Made by a program: the position numbers and the translations under genes
Part shown: one piece after another, positions 1 to 5,830 of the stretch
Layout: every line of letters starts with the position of its first letter
Position numbering within the stretch: the stretch's first letter is position 1
From: an uncultured Muribaculaceae bacterium
GTDB lineage: Bacteria; Bacteroidota; Bacteroidia; Bacteroidales; Muribaculaceae
Direction of reading: 5' to 3'
DNA: 5,830 nucleotides
NCBI GenBank assembly: GCA_934590135.1
Contig: CAKTOT010000119.1
Coordinates: 1-5,830, forward strand
The notes under the pieces: model-generated
What the model saw: only the letters and a program-made list of their open reading frames with translations
Database searches by the model: none
Told to the model about the DNA's origin: nothing

Positions 1-29
1 TTATTATAAATTTACAATATAACCGATAT

Positions 30-54
30 AAAAAAACCCTCACCGAAGCGAGGG
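30..54 (-). terminator. Rho-independent terminator of tracrRNA
   Basis: Read on the minus strand, 54-37 folds into a 7-bp stem (CCCTCGC / GTGAGGG, with one G-U pair) closed by a UUCG tetraloop, followed at once by seven Us (36-30). The C(UUCG)G loop is an exceptionally stable type. It forms the third hairpin of the tracrRNA and marks its 3' end. Confidence 0.9.
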
Positions 55-118
55 CATAGGATGAAATCCTTCGGCAATTACTGCCTTATTGCGATAAGAT
101 GTAGGATTTTACTTATCT
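30..118 (-). ncRNA. tracrRNA, trans-activating CRISPR RNA for the adjacent type II-C Cas9
   Basis: This RNA base-pairs with the repeat part of the crRNA and anchors it in Cas9. On the minus strand, positions about 118 to 86 form the anti-repeat. It shares an exact 11-nt block with the reverse complement of the CRISPR repeat (AATCCTACATC, plus-strand 98-108) and a second block CGCAA at 87-91. Pairing with the repeat is nearly continuous over repeat positions 1-21, with G-U pairs at 1 and 7 and a U-U internal loop at 9-10, and continues more loosely beyond. Downstream come three hairpins: 73-85 (GGCA/TGCC), 58-70 (AGGAT/ATCCT) and the terminator hairpin 37-54. The 5' end is inferred from a promoter box at 124-131, giving an RNA of about 89 nt. 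Being encoded divergently just upstream of cas9 fits a II-C locus. The exact ends are predicted, not measured. Confidence 0.9.
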
Positions 119-123
119 TGCGA

Positions 124-155
124 CAAATTTAGACTAATAGTTTGGGACATCCAAA
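124..155 (-). promoter_or_regulatory. tracrRNA promoter, Bacteroidota type
   Basis: On the minus strand there is a -33 box TTTG (155-152) and a -7 box TAAATTTG (131-124), an exact match to the Bacteroidota consensus TAnnTTTG, separated by 20 nt. The expected start site is about 5-8 nt beyond the -7 box, near position 118, immediately before the anti-repeat. The position and spacing match the family rule, but no start site has been measured. Confidence 0.8.
141..155. repeat. Inverted repeat at the centre of the divergent promoters
   Basis: TTTGG (141-145) and CCAAA (151-155) form a perfect dyad centred on 148. The two -7 boxes (124-131 and 165-172) are also mirror images about the same centre. 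The arms contain the -33 boxes, so the symmetry may simply reflect two identical promoters placed back to back. A dimeric regulator site is possible but unproven. Confidence 0.6.
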
Positions 156-172
156 AAAAAATCGTAAATTTG
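141..172 (+). promoter_or_regulatory. cas9-cas1-cas2 operon promoter, Bacteroidota type
   Basis: On the plus strand there is a -33 box TTTG (141-144) and a -7 box TAAATTTG (165-172), again 20 nt apart. The start site should be near 178, leaving an untranslated leader of about 60 nt before the cas9 ATG at 241. The spacer contains a run of nine As (153-161). The -33 region interleaves with that of the divergent tracrRNA promoter, so the two polymerase footprints would overlap. No Shine-Dalgarno is visible before the ATG; the stretch is AT-rich, as is usual in this phylum. Confidence 0.75.
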
Positions 173-240
173 GCATAATTTAACAAATCAGCACTATGGA
201 TGGCTTAAGTAGAATCTAAAAATACCCCAAAATCATATAT

Positions 241-1704
241 ATGGAAACAAATGAGAAAAAACGTATCCTCGGATTAGATACAGGCACTAATAGTATCGGA
301 TGGGCGGTCGTAGACCGTCTCGGAGACCAATGCGCCCTGGTAGACAGCGGCGTTCACATATTCACCGAAGGCGTAAAGGAAGAAAAAGGCAACGAAGTGT
401 CCAAAGCCGCGGAACGCACGTCACATCGGGCAATGAGACGCAGCTTTTACAGACGTAAGCTTCGCAAAATACGACTTCTACGCATTCTGAGCGAGTTGGG
501 GTGGTGTCCGTATTTGTCGCCAGAATTACTATCTCAATGGCGCCTGAAAAAAGTCTATCCGGCCACACCGGAGTTCATGCAGTGGTTGGGGACAGATGAC
601 GACAACGCCATTACACCTTACAGGTATCGCGTTATATGCCTGCACGAAAAGTTGGATTTGACGCAGGAAGCTCAACGATATATCCTTGGGCGGGCACTCT
701 ATCACATGGCTCAACGGCGCGGATTTCGCTCGAACCGTAAGGATCAATCAAATGATGACGAAAAAGGCAAGGTCAAAGAGGCAATATCCGATTTGTCTCA
801 TAAAATGAAAGAAGAAGGCTGCGAATACCTTGCCGAATACTTTGAAAAGTTATACAACGAGGGCAAACGAATTCGCAATCAATACACCTCGCGAGACAAC
901 CATTATGTCGAAGAATTTCATGCGATATGTCTCCGTCAGGAGTTGGACGAAGATACCATCAAACGCCTTGAGCATGTGCTGTTTGACCAAAGGCCGCTGA
1001 AATCTCAGAAACATACCGTGGGGCATTGCCTCTTCGAGCCTTCAAAATCAAGATGTCAAATGAGCCATCCGGATTTTGAAGAAATGCGTATGCTCCAGAC
1101 CATAAATCAGATAAGGATTAAGACCCCCGACGATGATATGCTTCGCCCGCTTTGGGATGAGGAACGAGAGCTGATAATGCCGCTATTCTACCGCAAATCA
1201 AAATCAAACTTTGATTTCGAAGACATAGCCAAGGAACTTGCCAAGCCTTACATCAAGAAGTACGGCAAGAAATGCTACGGATACTACAAGACCGACGGAG
1301 ACAAAGACATTCTATTCAACTATCCGATGGATATGGGCATTGCCGGCTCGCCGTTCACCGCCGGAATGGTTGCCGCTCTGGGATCGGACTGGAAAGCCGT
1401 TATAGACGCCCAATACGTAAAAGGAGATAACAAAAGCCTTGACGACAAGGTGAATGATGTATGGCACACACTATCATTTTTCGATAACGATGACAAGCTT
1501 GAGGCCTGGCTCGAGACAAACCTCGGTTTAGATGCCGATACCGCAAAAAAAAGTTGCCGGTATCAAGATGGTGAGCGCATACGCATCTCTGAGCCACAAG
1601 GTAATACGGAAGATTCTGCCGTTTATGCGCGGCGGCATGTTGTATTCGTATGCCGTAATGCTTGCCAATATAGATGCGGTACTGCCGGCGTATGTCCGAG
1701 ATAA
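241..1704 (+). CDS. cas9: Cas9 N-terminal part (RuvC-I, bridge helix, REC), ended by a frameshift
   Basis: This is the 5' part of the RNA-guided DNA endonuclease Cas9. Residues 8-25 are RuvC-I (ILGLDTGTNSIGWAV), with the catalytic aspartate at D13. An arginine-rich bridge helix follows at about 58-84. The recognition lobe includes the conserved block HMAQRRGFRSNRK (about 155-167) and the FDQRPLKSQ...GHCLFEPSKSRC region (about 248-272), both typical of II-C Cas9. True homology runs to A435 and the next lysines (LGLDADTAKK). After the A run at 1545-1552 the frame is wrong, and about 50 unrelated residues (SCRYQDGERIR...) lead to a stop at 1702-1704. The ATG at 241 is supported by RuvC-I beginning directly after it and by the promoter about 70 nt upstream. 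Alone, this 487-residue product lacks HNH, RuvC-II, RuvC-III and the PAM-reading domain, so it should not cleave DNA. Confidence 0.93.
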   Translation: METNEKKRILGLDTGTNSIGWAVVDRLGDQCALVDSGVHIFTEGVKEEKGNEVSKAAERTSHRAMRRSFYRRKLRKIRLLRILSELGWCPYLSPELLSQWRLKKVYPATPEFMQWLGTDDDNAITPYRYRVICLHEKLDLTQEAQRYILGRALYHMAQRRGFRSNRKDQSNDDEKGKVKEAISDLSHKMKEEGCEYLAEYFEKLYNEGKRIRNQYTSRDNHYVEEFHAICLRQELDEDTIKRLEHVLFDQRPLKSQKHTVGHCLFEPSKSRCQMSHPDFEEMRMLQTINQIRIKTPDDDMLRPLWDEERELIMPLFYRKSKSNFDFEDIAKELAKPYIKKYGKKCYGYYKTDGDKDILFNYPMDMGIAGSPFTAGMVAALGSDWKAVIDAQYVKGDNKSLDDKVNDVWHTLSFFDNDDKLEAWLETNLGLDADTAKKSCRYQDGERIRISEPQGNTEDSAVYARRHVVFVCRNACQYRCGTAGVCPR

Positions 1705-3883
1705 TGACGATATGCGTCAGGCGGCGGTCGATATGGCCGTCGGCTGCCTCAACGAGTACGACAAGAAGACCTGTGAGTGCACCATGTACCAATGGCTCAA
1801 GAATTTCCTTGCCGAGAAATATCATATCGACCACAAAACGCTCAACCGCCTATACCATCCGTCAGATCTCGAAACATATCCGCATGTTCGTCCTGACGAC
1901 CAAGGCCGTATGCACCTGGGCTCTCCGCGTACATCTTCGATACGCAACCCGATGGCGATGCGCTCGTTACACCGCATTCGCCACGTGGTCAACGCTCTAT
2001 TGGTCAAAGGCTTGATTGACCGCGAAACCGAAGTGCATATCGAGCTGGGCCGCGAACTCAATGATGCAAATATGCGTGCCGCAATAAGGCAACGAAACAA
2101 GCACAATGAAAGCGAGCGTGCAAAAGCCAAGGCCTTACTCAAAGATTATGGAGTTAATAACGTATCCGATGATGATATTGCCAAGTATATTCTATGGGAA
2201 GAGCAGGACAAAAAATGCCTATACACCGGTAAGCAAATCGGATTTGAGTGCATCTTCGGTCCCGATCCGAAATATGACATCGAGCACACAATTCCACGCA
2301 GCCGTGGCGGAGACAGCACTATGGAAAACCTCACCCTTTGCGATTCGCGCTTCAATCGCGAGGTGAAGAAGACAAAACTCCCGAGCGAATTGGCCAATGC
2401 TGACGAAGTGATGCAACGAGTGGCGTTCATGAAAGAAAAGGCCGACGACTTGCAGAAACAAATCCGCCGCTGCCGCACAAATGCATCTATGGACAAAAGC
2501 CAGAAAGACCGCATAATACAAAAACGACATTCGTTGGAGTTGCAGCAAGTCTATTGGCGCAACAAATACCATCGGTTCGAGATGACCGAAGTACCCGAAG
2601 ACTTCAGCCGCCGCCAGGGCGCCACAGCCGGCATCGTGGCTCGATATGCCCGACTGTTCTTGAAGTCCCTATTCGATGATGTCTCCATCGTCAAAGGCGC
2701 TGCAACAGCCGACTTCCGCAAAGCATGGAAACTGCAAAGTGCCGATGAGAAAAAATCCCGCGACAACCATACACACCACCAAGTGGATGCCGTAGTCATT
2801 GCATGCATCGGTCGAGGCGATTACCAACGTCTTGCGGCTTCGTACCACCTGAACGGATATGCAGACAGGGAACGTCCGTCAGTACCCGAACCTTGGGAAG
2901 GTTTCGTGGATGATATGCGGCGCATCCAAGCCGAGACCTTAGTATCGTACGATTTCACGGACAATGCGCCCAAACAAGTGCGCCGCCGTATCAGGTTCAC
3001 CGGCAGCCACCATATAAAAGGTCATAAACCATCGCATATTTCCGAAAGCGATACGGCTCGCCTGTCGTTGCACATGGACACCAACTACGGCGCCATCGAA
3101 CGTGACGGCGAAGTGAAATATGTAATTCGTAAACCGATTACTGAATTAACAAGCCAAAGCGATATAGAAAGAATAGTTGATCCTATCGTCAGAGAAAAGG
3201 TACAAGCAGCCACTCGTGGTCTTGATAAAGCGCCGGAAATCAAAACTGCATTAGCAAATCCCATATGGATGAACGAAGCCAAGGGCATACAAATCAAGAA
3301 GGTAAGATGCTTTACTCCGGATGTTACGCGTCCGCTCAACGTTCGCAAGAATCGCGACATATCGCGACACGAGTACAAGCGAACCGGGCACTTCAAAAAT
3401 GACGGCAACTACTGCATTGCCATATACGAGCAAGTTCTGCCGCAAGGCTCTACGGCAAAAGCCAAGCGGTCATTCCGTATTGTCAATAATCTGGCAGCGG
3501 CATCTCACTTCAAGGTGGGCAATCGCACAAATCGCACCGAGCTATATCCTCCCGTAGACGAAAACGGCTATCGCCTCAAAGCAGCGCTGCATCAAGGCGA
3601 TTCGGTACTGCTCTATGAAAACTCGCCCGAGGAGATATACAATGCCACCGCCGCAGAACTTTGCCGAAGATTGTATGTATTAACCAGTATGGAAGCAGAT
3701 GGTCGAATCAATTTTAAGCAAGCCCAATTATCTCAATCTGGCCGAAAAAAGAAAGAGGATGACAATAATGGATTCTTTTGCCCATATATGAGAATCAAAG
3801 CAACCATTTTAAAGGCCTTAATCCAAAATCGAGACTTCACCATCGATGTGCTTGGCAAAATCAAGTTTCTGAAACATGATTAA
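1532..3883 (+). CDS. cas9: Cas9 C-terminal part (RuvC-II, HNH, RuvC-III, PAM-interacting), frameshifted from the N-terminal part
   Basis: This is the continuation of Cas9 in the +1 frame. Cas9 homology starts at 1547 (KKVAGIKMVSAYASLSHKV); the ATG at 1532 is only the first in-frame ATG, and its first five codons are out-of-frame reading of the upstream part. In joined numbering (1213 residues): end of the REC lobe about 436-590, including the IRNPMAMRSLHRIRHVVNALL region; RuvC-II with E601 (VHIELGREL); HNH about 651-715 with D679, H682 (YDIEHTIPRSRGG) and N705 (SRFNREVKK); RuvC-III with H846 and D849 (HHQVDAVVIA); and the WED/PAM-interacting region from about 905 to the end. All nuclease residues are present, so a frame-restored protein should be active. 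The end overlaps cas1 by 8 nt. Alone, it lacks RuvC-I and the bridge helix. Confidence 0.93.
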   Translation: MPIPQKKVAGIKMVSAYASLSHKVIRKILPFMRGGMLYSYAVMLANIDAVLPAYVRDNDDMRQAAVDMAVGCLNEYDKKTCECTMYQWLKNFLAEKYHIDHKTLNRLYHPSDLETYPHVRPDDQGRMHLGSPRTSSIRNPMAMRSLHRIRHVVNALLVKGLIDRETEVHIELGRELNDANMRAAIRQRNKHNESERAKAKALLKDYGVNNVSDDDIAKYILWEEQDKKCLYTGKQIGFECIFGPDPKYDIEHTIPRSRGGDSTMENLTLCDSRFNREVKKTKLPSELANADEVMQRVAFMKEKADDLQKQIRRCRTNASMDKSQKDRIIQKRHSLELQQVYWRNKYHRFEMTEVPEDFSRRQGATAGIVARYARLFLKSLFDDVSIVKGAATADFRKAWKLQSADEKKSRDNHTHHQVDAVVIACIGRGDYQRLAASYHLNGYADRERPSVPEPWEGFVDDMRRIQAETLVSYDFTDNAPKQVRRRIRFTGSHHIKGHKPSHISESDTARLSLHMDTNYGAIERDGEVKYVIRKPITELTSQSDIERIVDPIVREKVQAATRGLDKAPEIKTALANPIWMNEAKGIQIKKVRCFTPDVTRPLNVRKNRDISRHEYKRTGHFKNDGNYCIAIYEQVLPQGSTAKAKRSFRIVNNLAAASHFKVGNRTNRTELYPPVDENGYRLKAALHQGDSVLLYENSPEEIYNATAAELCRRLYVLTSMEADGRINFKQAQLSQSGRKKKEDDNNGFFCPYMRIKATILKALIQNRDFTIDVLGKIKFLKHD
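1545..1552 (+). other. A8 homopolymer, site of the cas9 frameshift
   Basis: Eight consecutive As sit at the exact point where Cas9 homology changes frame. With seven As the codons read GCA AAA AAA GTT GCC (A-K-K-V-A) and the two parts join into one 1213-codon frame. With eight, the frame runs to the stop at 1702-1704. The repair needs one base removed (or two added), so it could come from sequencing or assembly error, replication slippage, or RNA polymerase slippage on the A tract. Confidence 0.9.
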
Positions 3884-4760
3884 GCAGACCATCGTAATAT
3901 CGACACCACGTCGTCTGTCTCTGCGGAACCACCTGTTGGTAATCACAGGGGCGGACGACGAGGAGCCGATTACGCGTCCGGTTGCCAATATCGGTATTCT
4001 GATATTGGAGAGCATGGTGACAACCATAACCCTGCCACTGCTGAACGCTCTTGCCGCCGCAAATGTGATGGTCGTCATTTGCGATGAAAAGCATTGCCCG
4101 GCGACAATCGTCACTCCGCTCGAAGGCAACACGACTCAAAGCGAAGTGCTTAGAGCCCAATGTCAAATGACACTGCCGCAGCTCAAACAGGCATGGAAGC
4201 AAATCATTACGGCAAAGATAGCCAATCAAAAGCGCGTACTCGACCTCTGCGGATTAGATGGCGACATCCTGTCGTCGCACGTGCGCAATGTGCTAAGCGG
4301 TGACACCACTAACCGCGAAGGTGTAGCCGCCCGCCTTTATTGGACCGAGATGTTTGATGAGGCTTTTGTCCGCGACCGCGAAGGTGATGGCATCAATGCC
4401 TTACTCAATTACGGTTACGCAATACTGCGAGCTGCAACCATCCGTGCGCTTATCGGCTCTGGTGTGTCCCCTGCCTTCGGAATCTTCCACCGTAACCGAT
4501 ACAACGCCTTCCCTTTGGCGGATGATATTATGGAACCCTTCAGGCCTTTTGTTGATTTGATCGTGTACGAACTATGGAAACAAGGCCAAGCCTCCATCAA
4601 CAAGAAGACCAAATCTCAATTGCTTAAGGTTCTGACCTGTGACGTGTTATGCGGTGATGTAATGCGACCGCTTATGCTGGCACTTTCATCAACTACGGCA
4701 TCACTCGGCTCATACATTCTTCGTAAATCTCAAATCCTAACTTTACCACAAATTCCATGA
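3876..4760 (+). CDS. cas1: Cas1, CRISPR spacer integrase
   Basis: Cas1 is the metal-dependent integrase that, as a complex with Cas2, inserts new spacers at the leader end of the array. The 294-residue length is normal for a type II Cas1. The N-terminal beta region includes NIGILILES and the ANVMVVICDEKHCPA segment (about 38-77). The helical catalytic domain carries the expected metal ligands: E148 in NREGVAARLYW, H205 in GIFHRNRYN, and the acidic cluster D216/D217/E220 in LADDIMEPFRP. The ATG lies inside the end of cas9 (ATGATTAA, 8-nt overlap), and the stop overlaps the cas2 start (ATGA), which points to coupled translation. The frame is intact, unlike cas9. Family assignment is firm; subtype II-C follows from the neighbours. 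Confidence 0.97.
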   Translation: MIKQTIVISTPRRLSLRNHLLVITGADDEEPITRPVANIGILILESMVTTITLPLLNALAAANVMVVICDEKHCPATIVTPLEGNTTQSEVLRAQCQMTLPQLKQAWKQIITAKIANQKRVLDLCGLDGDILSSHVRNVLSGDTTNREGVAARLYWTEMFDEAFVRDREGDGINALLNYGYAILRAATIRALIGSGVSPAFGIFHRNRYNAFPLADDIMEPFRPFVDLIVYELWKQGQASINKKTKSQLLKVLTCDVLCGDVMRPLMLALSSTTASLGSYILRKSQILTLPQIP

Positions 4761-5116
4761 CACACAACCGAATAAATGCTTATCATATTATGTGGTTATT
4801 CCTATTTTTCGATCTTCCGGTCTGTACCAAGCGGCAGCGGAAGCAGGCGACCAAATTCCGCAAAGACATTGAGGCTTTAGGCTTTAAAATGATGCAGTTC
4901 TCGGTATATGCATGCCATTGTCCTTCGTATCAGCACGCCGATGCCCTTATTGAGAAGATTACGCACATATTTCCGGATGAAGGTAACGTAAAAATACTTT
5001 CCGTGACGGACAAACTCTCTAAGATCTTCAATTACTGGGGAAAGCCCGAAAGCTCCAAGAATTCGCGGATAAAGGATTCTAAGATTCCTGTCCAACTTCA
5101 GCTGGAGTTTTATTGA
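4757..5116 (+). CDS. cas2: Cas2, adaptation complex subunit
   Basis: Cas2 is the small ferredoxin-fold protein that dimerises and bridges two Cas1 dimers during spacer integration. This one has 119 residues. The first beta strand reads MWLFLFFDLP (12-21), with the conserved aspartate D19, followed by a basic helix (TKRQRKQATKFRKDIEALGF), the strand MMQFSVYACHC and the late strand VKILSVTDK. A start at M12 (4790) would still leave the core. I prefer 4757 because it gives the ATGA overlap with cas1 and because Bacteroidota Cas2 proteins commonly carry a short RxNAYxIMW-like extension, seen here as RINAYHIMW. It is the last cas gene before the array, with no csn2 or cas4 after it, which defines the II-C layout. 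Confidence 0.95.
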   Translation: MTHNRINAYHIMWLFLFFDLPVCTKRQRKQATKFRKDIEALGFKMMQFSVYACHCPSYQHADALIEKITHIFPDEGNVKILSVTDKLSKIFNYWGKPESSKNSRIKDSKIPVQLQLEFY

Positions 5117-5120
5117 TTTT
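5094..5120 (+). terminator. Possible weak terminator at the end of cas2
   Basis: A 6-bp stem (AACTTC 5094-5099 / GGAGTT 5104-5109, one G-U pair, loop AGCT) is followed by a T-rich stretch reading TTATTGATTTTT. The stem is short, the T run is interrupted and it overlaps the cas2 coding end, so it may be chance. If real, it would separate the cas operon transcript from the array transcript. Confidence 0.25.
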
Positions 5121-5249
5121 TGCTGATTCCGGCACTCTATGGTTCGCAAAAAAATGCGTAACTTTGCCTCAGAATGCAAGCCTACACGGCGTTTTCTATC
5201 ACACATATACACTATACATCTCTTTGTATCAGTGAATTATGCTGCGATA
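5117..5249 (+). promoter_or_regulatory. CRISPR leader
   Basis: This is the 133-bp non-coding stretch between the cas2 stop and the first repeat. It holds the likely array promoter and the sequence Cas1-Cas2 would recognise when adding spacers at repeat 1. It contains a promoter-like box at 5159-5166 and, just before it, an inverted repeat CGCA (5145-5148) / TGCG (5155-5158) around an A tract. The part from about 5191 to 5240 is AT-rich. Its placement at the cas side and upstream in the direction of crRNA transcription supports the leader role. Confidence 0.75.
5159..5166 (+). promoter_or_regulatory. -7 box of the likely pre-crRNA promoter
   Basis: TAACTTTG is an exact match to the Bacteroidota TAnnTTTG box, followed by C as is common in that phylum. 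Transcription would start near 5172, about 78 nt before repeat 1, and read into the array in the orientation that pairs with tracrRNA. No convincing TTTG lies about 20 nt upstream, so the -33 element is weak or absent. Confidence 0.6.
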
Positions 5250-5830
5250 GTTGCGGTTTGATGTAGGATTATAATGATATACAACCTTTGAGCTTCCTAT
5301 CCCAAAGCAACGACAGTTGCGGTTTGATGTAGGATTATAATGATATACAACTGCTGTCCGCTAAATCTCCCTGTGGGGTCAAGTTGCGGTTTGATGTAGG
5401 ATTATAATGATATACAACCCCTAAGCGCGTCGGCTTGCAGGTCTAGGAGTTGCGGTTTGATGTAGGATTATAATGATATACAACCTATTGTTTTAACGCT
5501 TAGACAGACGCTACGTTGCGGTTTGATGTAGGATTATAATGATATACAACGACGGGGGGTATATTGAGGACTGACATCCAGTTGCGGTTTGATGTAGGAT
5601 TATAATGATATACAACTCATCTCCTGCGACTGCGCCGCCTGTGTCAGTTGCGGTTTGATGTAGGATTATAATGATATACAACAACGGTAGGCAATATAGA
5701 GGGGCATGATAGTTGCGGTTTGATGTAGGATTATAATGATATACAACGCGCTGGCGCTCGGCTACCTCATGGGCACCGTTGCGGTTTGATGTAGGATTAT
5801 AATGATATACAACAAGTGCATAGGGCGGAC
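5250..5830 (+). CRISPR. Type II-C CRISPR array, nine repeats, continuing past the window
   Basis: Nine identical 36-bp repeats (start GTTGCGGTTTGATG, end GATATACAAC) begin at 5250, 5316, 5383, 5449, 5515, 5581, 5647, 5712 and 5778. The eight complete spacers are 30, 31, 30, 30, 30, 30, 29 and 30 nt, all different, and 17 nt of a ninth follow to the window end. The first and last four bases of the repeat (GTTG/CAAC) are complementary. The plus strand is the crRNA strand because the tracrRNA anti-repeat pairs with it, so repeat 1 is the leader-proximal, newest end. No repeat is degenerate, so the distal end has not been reached. A 30-nt spacer length is normal for II-C. I recognise no spacer target and see no match elsewhere in the window. 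Confidence 0.99.

Noticed and set aside
196..219. A seven-codon upstream open frame (MDGLSRI) in the cas9 leader
   Set aside because: It is short, has no ribosome site and ends 21 nt before the cas9 ATG; such frames are common by chance. There is no sign of an attenuator.
1545..1553. Programmed -1 ribosomal frameshift on A-AAA-AAA/AAG
   Set aside because: A -1 shift leads to the third frame, not to the Cas9 continuation. The required change is +1 (or loss of one A), so classic -1 slippage does not fit.
1400..1834. A 144-codon minus-strand frame and other antisense frames within cas9 and cas1
   Set aside because: They lie opposite strongly supported coding sequence, resemble no family I know, and have no promoters or ribosome sites. 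They are shadow frames.
5117..5249. A csn2, cas4 or small unknown gene between cas2 and the array
   Set aside because: The stretch is only 133 bp and contains no plausible coding frame on either strand.
5271..5276. TATAAT inside every repeat, resembling a -10 box as in the repeat-internal promoters of Neisseria II-C arrays
   Set aside because: The locus uses TAnnTTTG-type promoters elsewhere and no matching upstream box is seen in the repeat or spacers. An AT-rich repeat gives this hexamer easily.
5250..5285. Minus-strand transcription of the array
   Set aside because: The tracrRNA anti-repeat complements the plus-strand repeat, and the leader with a promoter box is on the cas2 side. Both indicate plus-strand crRNAs.

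Overview
The window holds a nearly complete type II-C CRISPR-Cas locus. It is most likely from a member of the Bacteroidota, probably a Bacteroidales species. The evidence for that is threefold: promoters of the TTTG / TAnnTTTG type used by that phylum, AT-rich start regions with no clear Shine-Dalgarno, and a 36-bp repeat (GTTGCGGTTTGATG...GATATACAAC) of the form found beside Bacteroidota cas9 genes. The species cannot be fixed from sequence alone.

Layout from left to right: a leftward (minus strand) tracrRNA gene at about 30-118, ending in a hairpin with a UUCG tetraloop and a U tract; a compact divergent promoter region at 124-172; then, all rightward, cas9 (241-3883), cas1 (3876-4760), cas2 (4757-5116), a 133-bp leader carrying a promoter-like box, and a CRISPR array from 5250 that runs off the window end. 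The array has nine identical repeats, eight complete spacers and part of a ninth. There is no csn2 or cas4 between cas2 and the array, which makes this II-C rather than II-A or II-B. cas9/cas1 overlap by 8 nt and cas1/cas2 by 4 nt, so the three form one translationally coupled operon.

How the parts work together: Cas1 and Cas2 insert new spacers at the leader end. The array is transcribed rightward. The tracrRNA anti-repeat (about 86-118, minus strand) pairs with each repeat of that transcript, and the duplex loads Cas9 for guided DNA cleavage. The predicted repeat:anti-repeat pairing is extensive and fixes the crRNA direction as plus.

The main anomaly is that cas9 is split by a +1 frameshift at an eight-A run (1545-1552). 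Seven As would give one 1213-residue Cas9 with every RuvC and HNH catalytic residue in place. As given, translation stops at 1704, after RuvC-I, the bridge helix and part of the recognition lobe. This may be a sequencing error, a recent knock-out, or a reversible or slippage-tolerant switch. The second notable point is the symmetric divergent promoter pair for tracrRNA and cas9, with matching boxes, equal 20-nt spacers and a nine-A run inside the cas9 promoter spacer. Apart from these, the locus is a recognisable CRISPR-Cas system. I see no additional unknown gene in the window.
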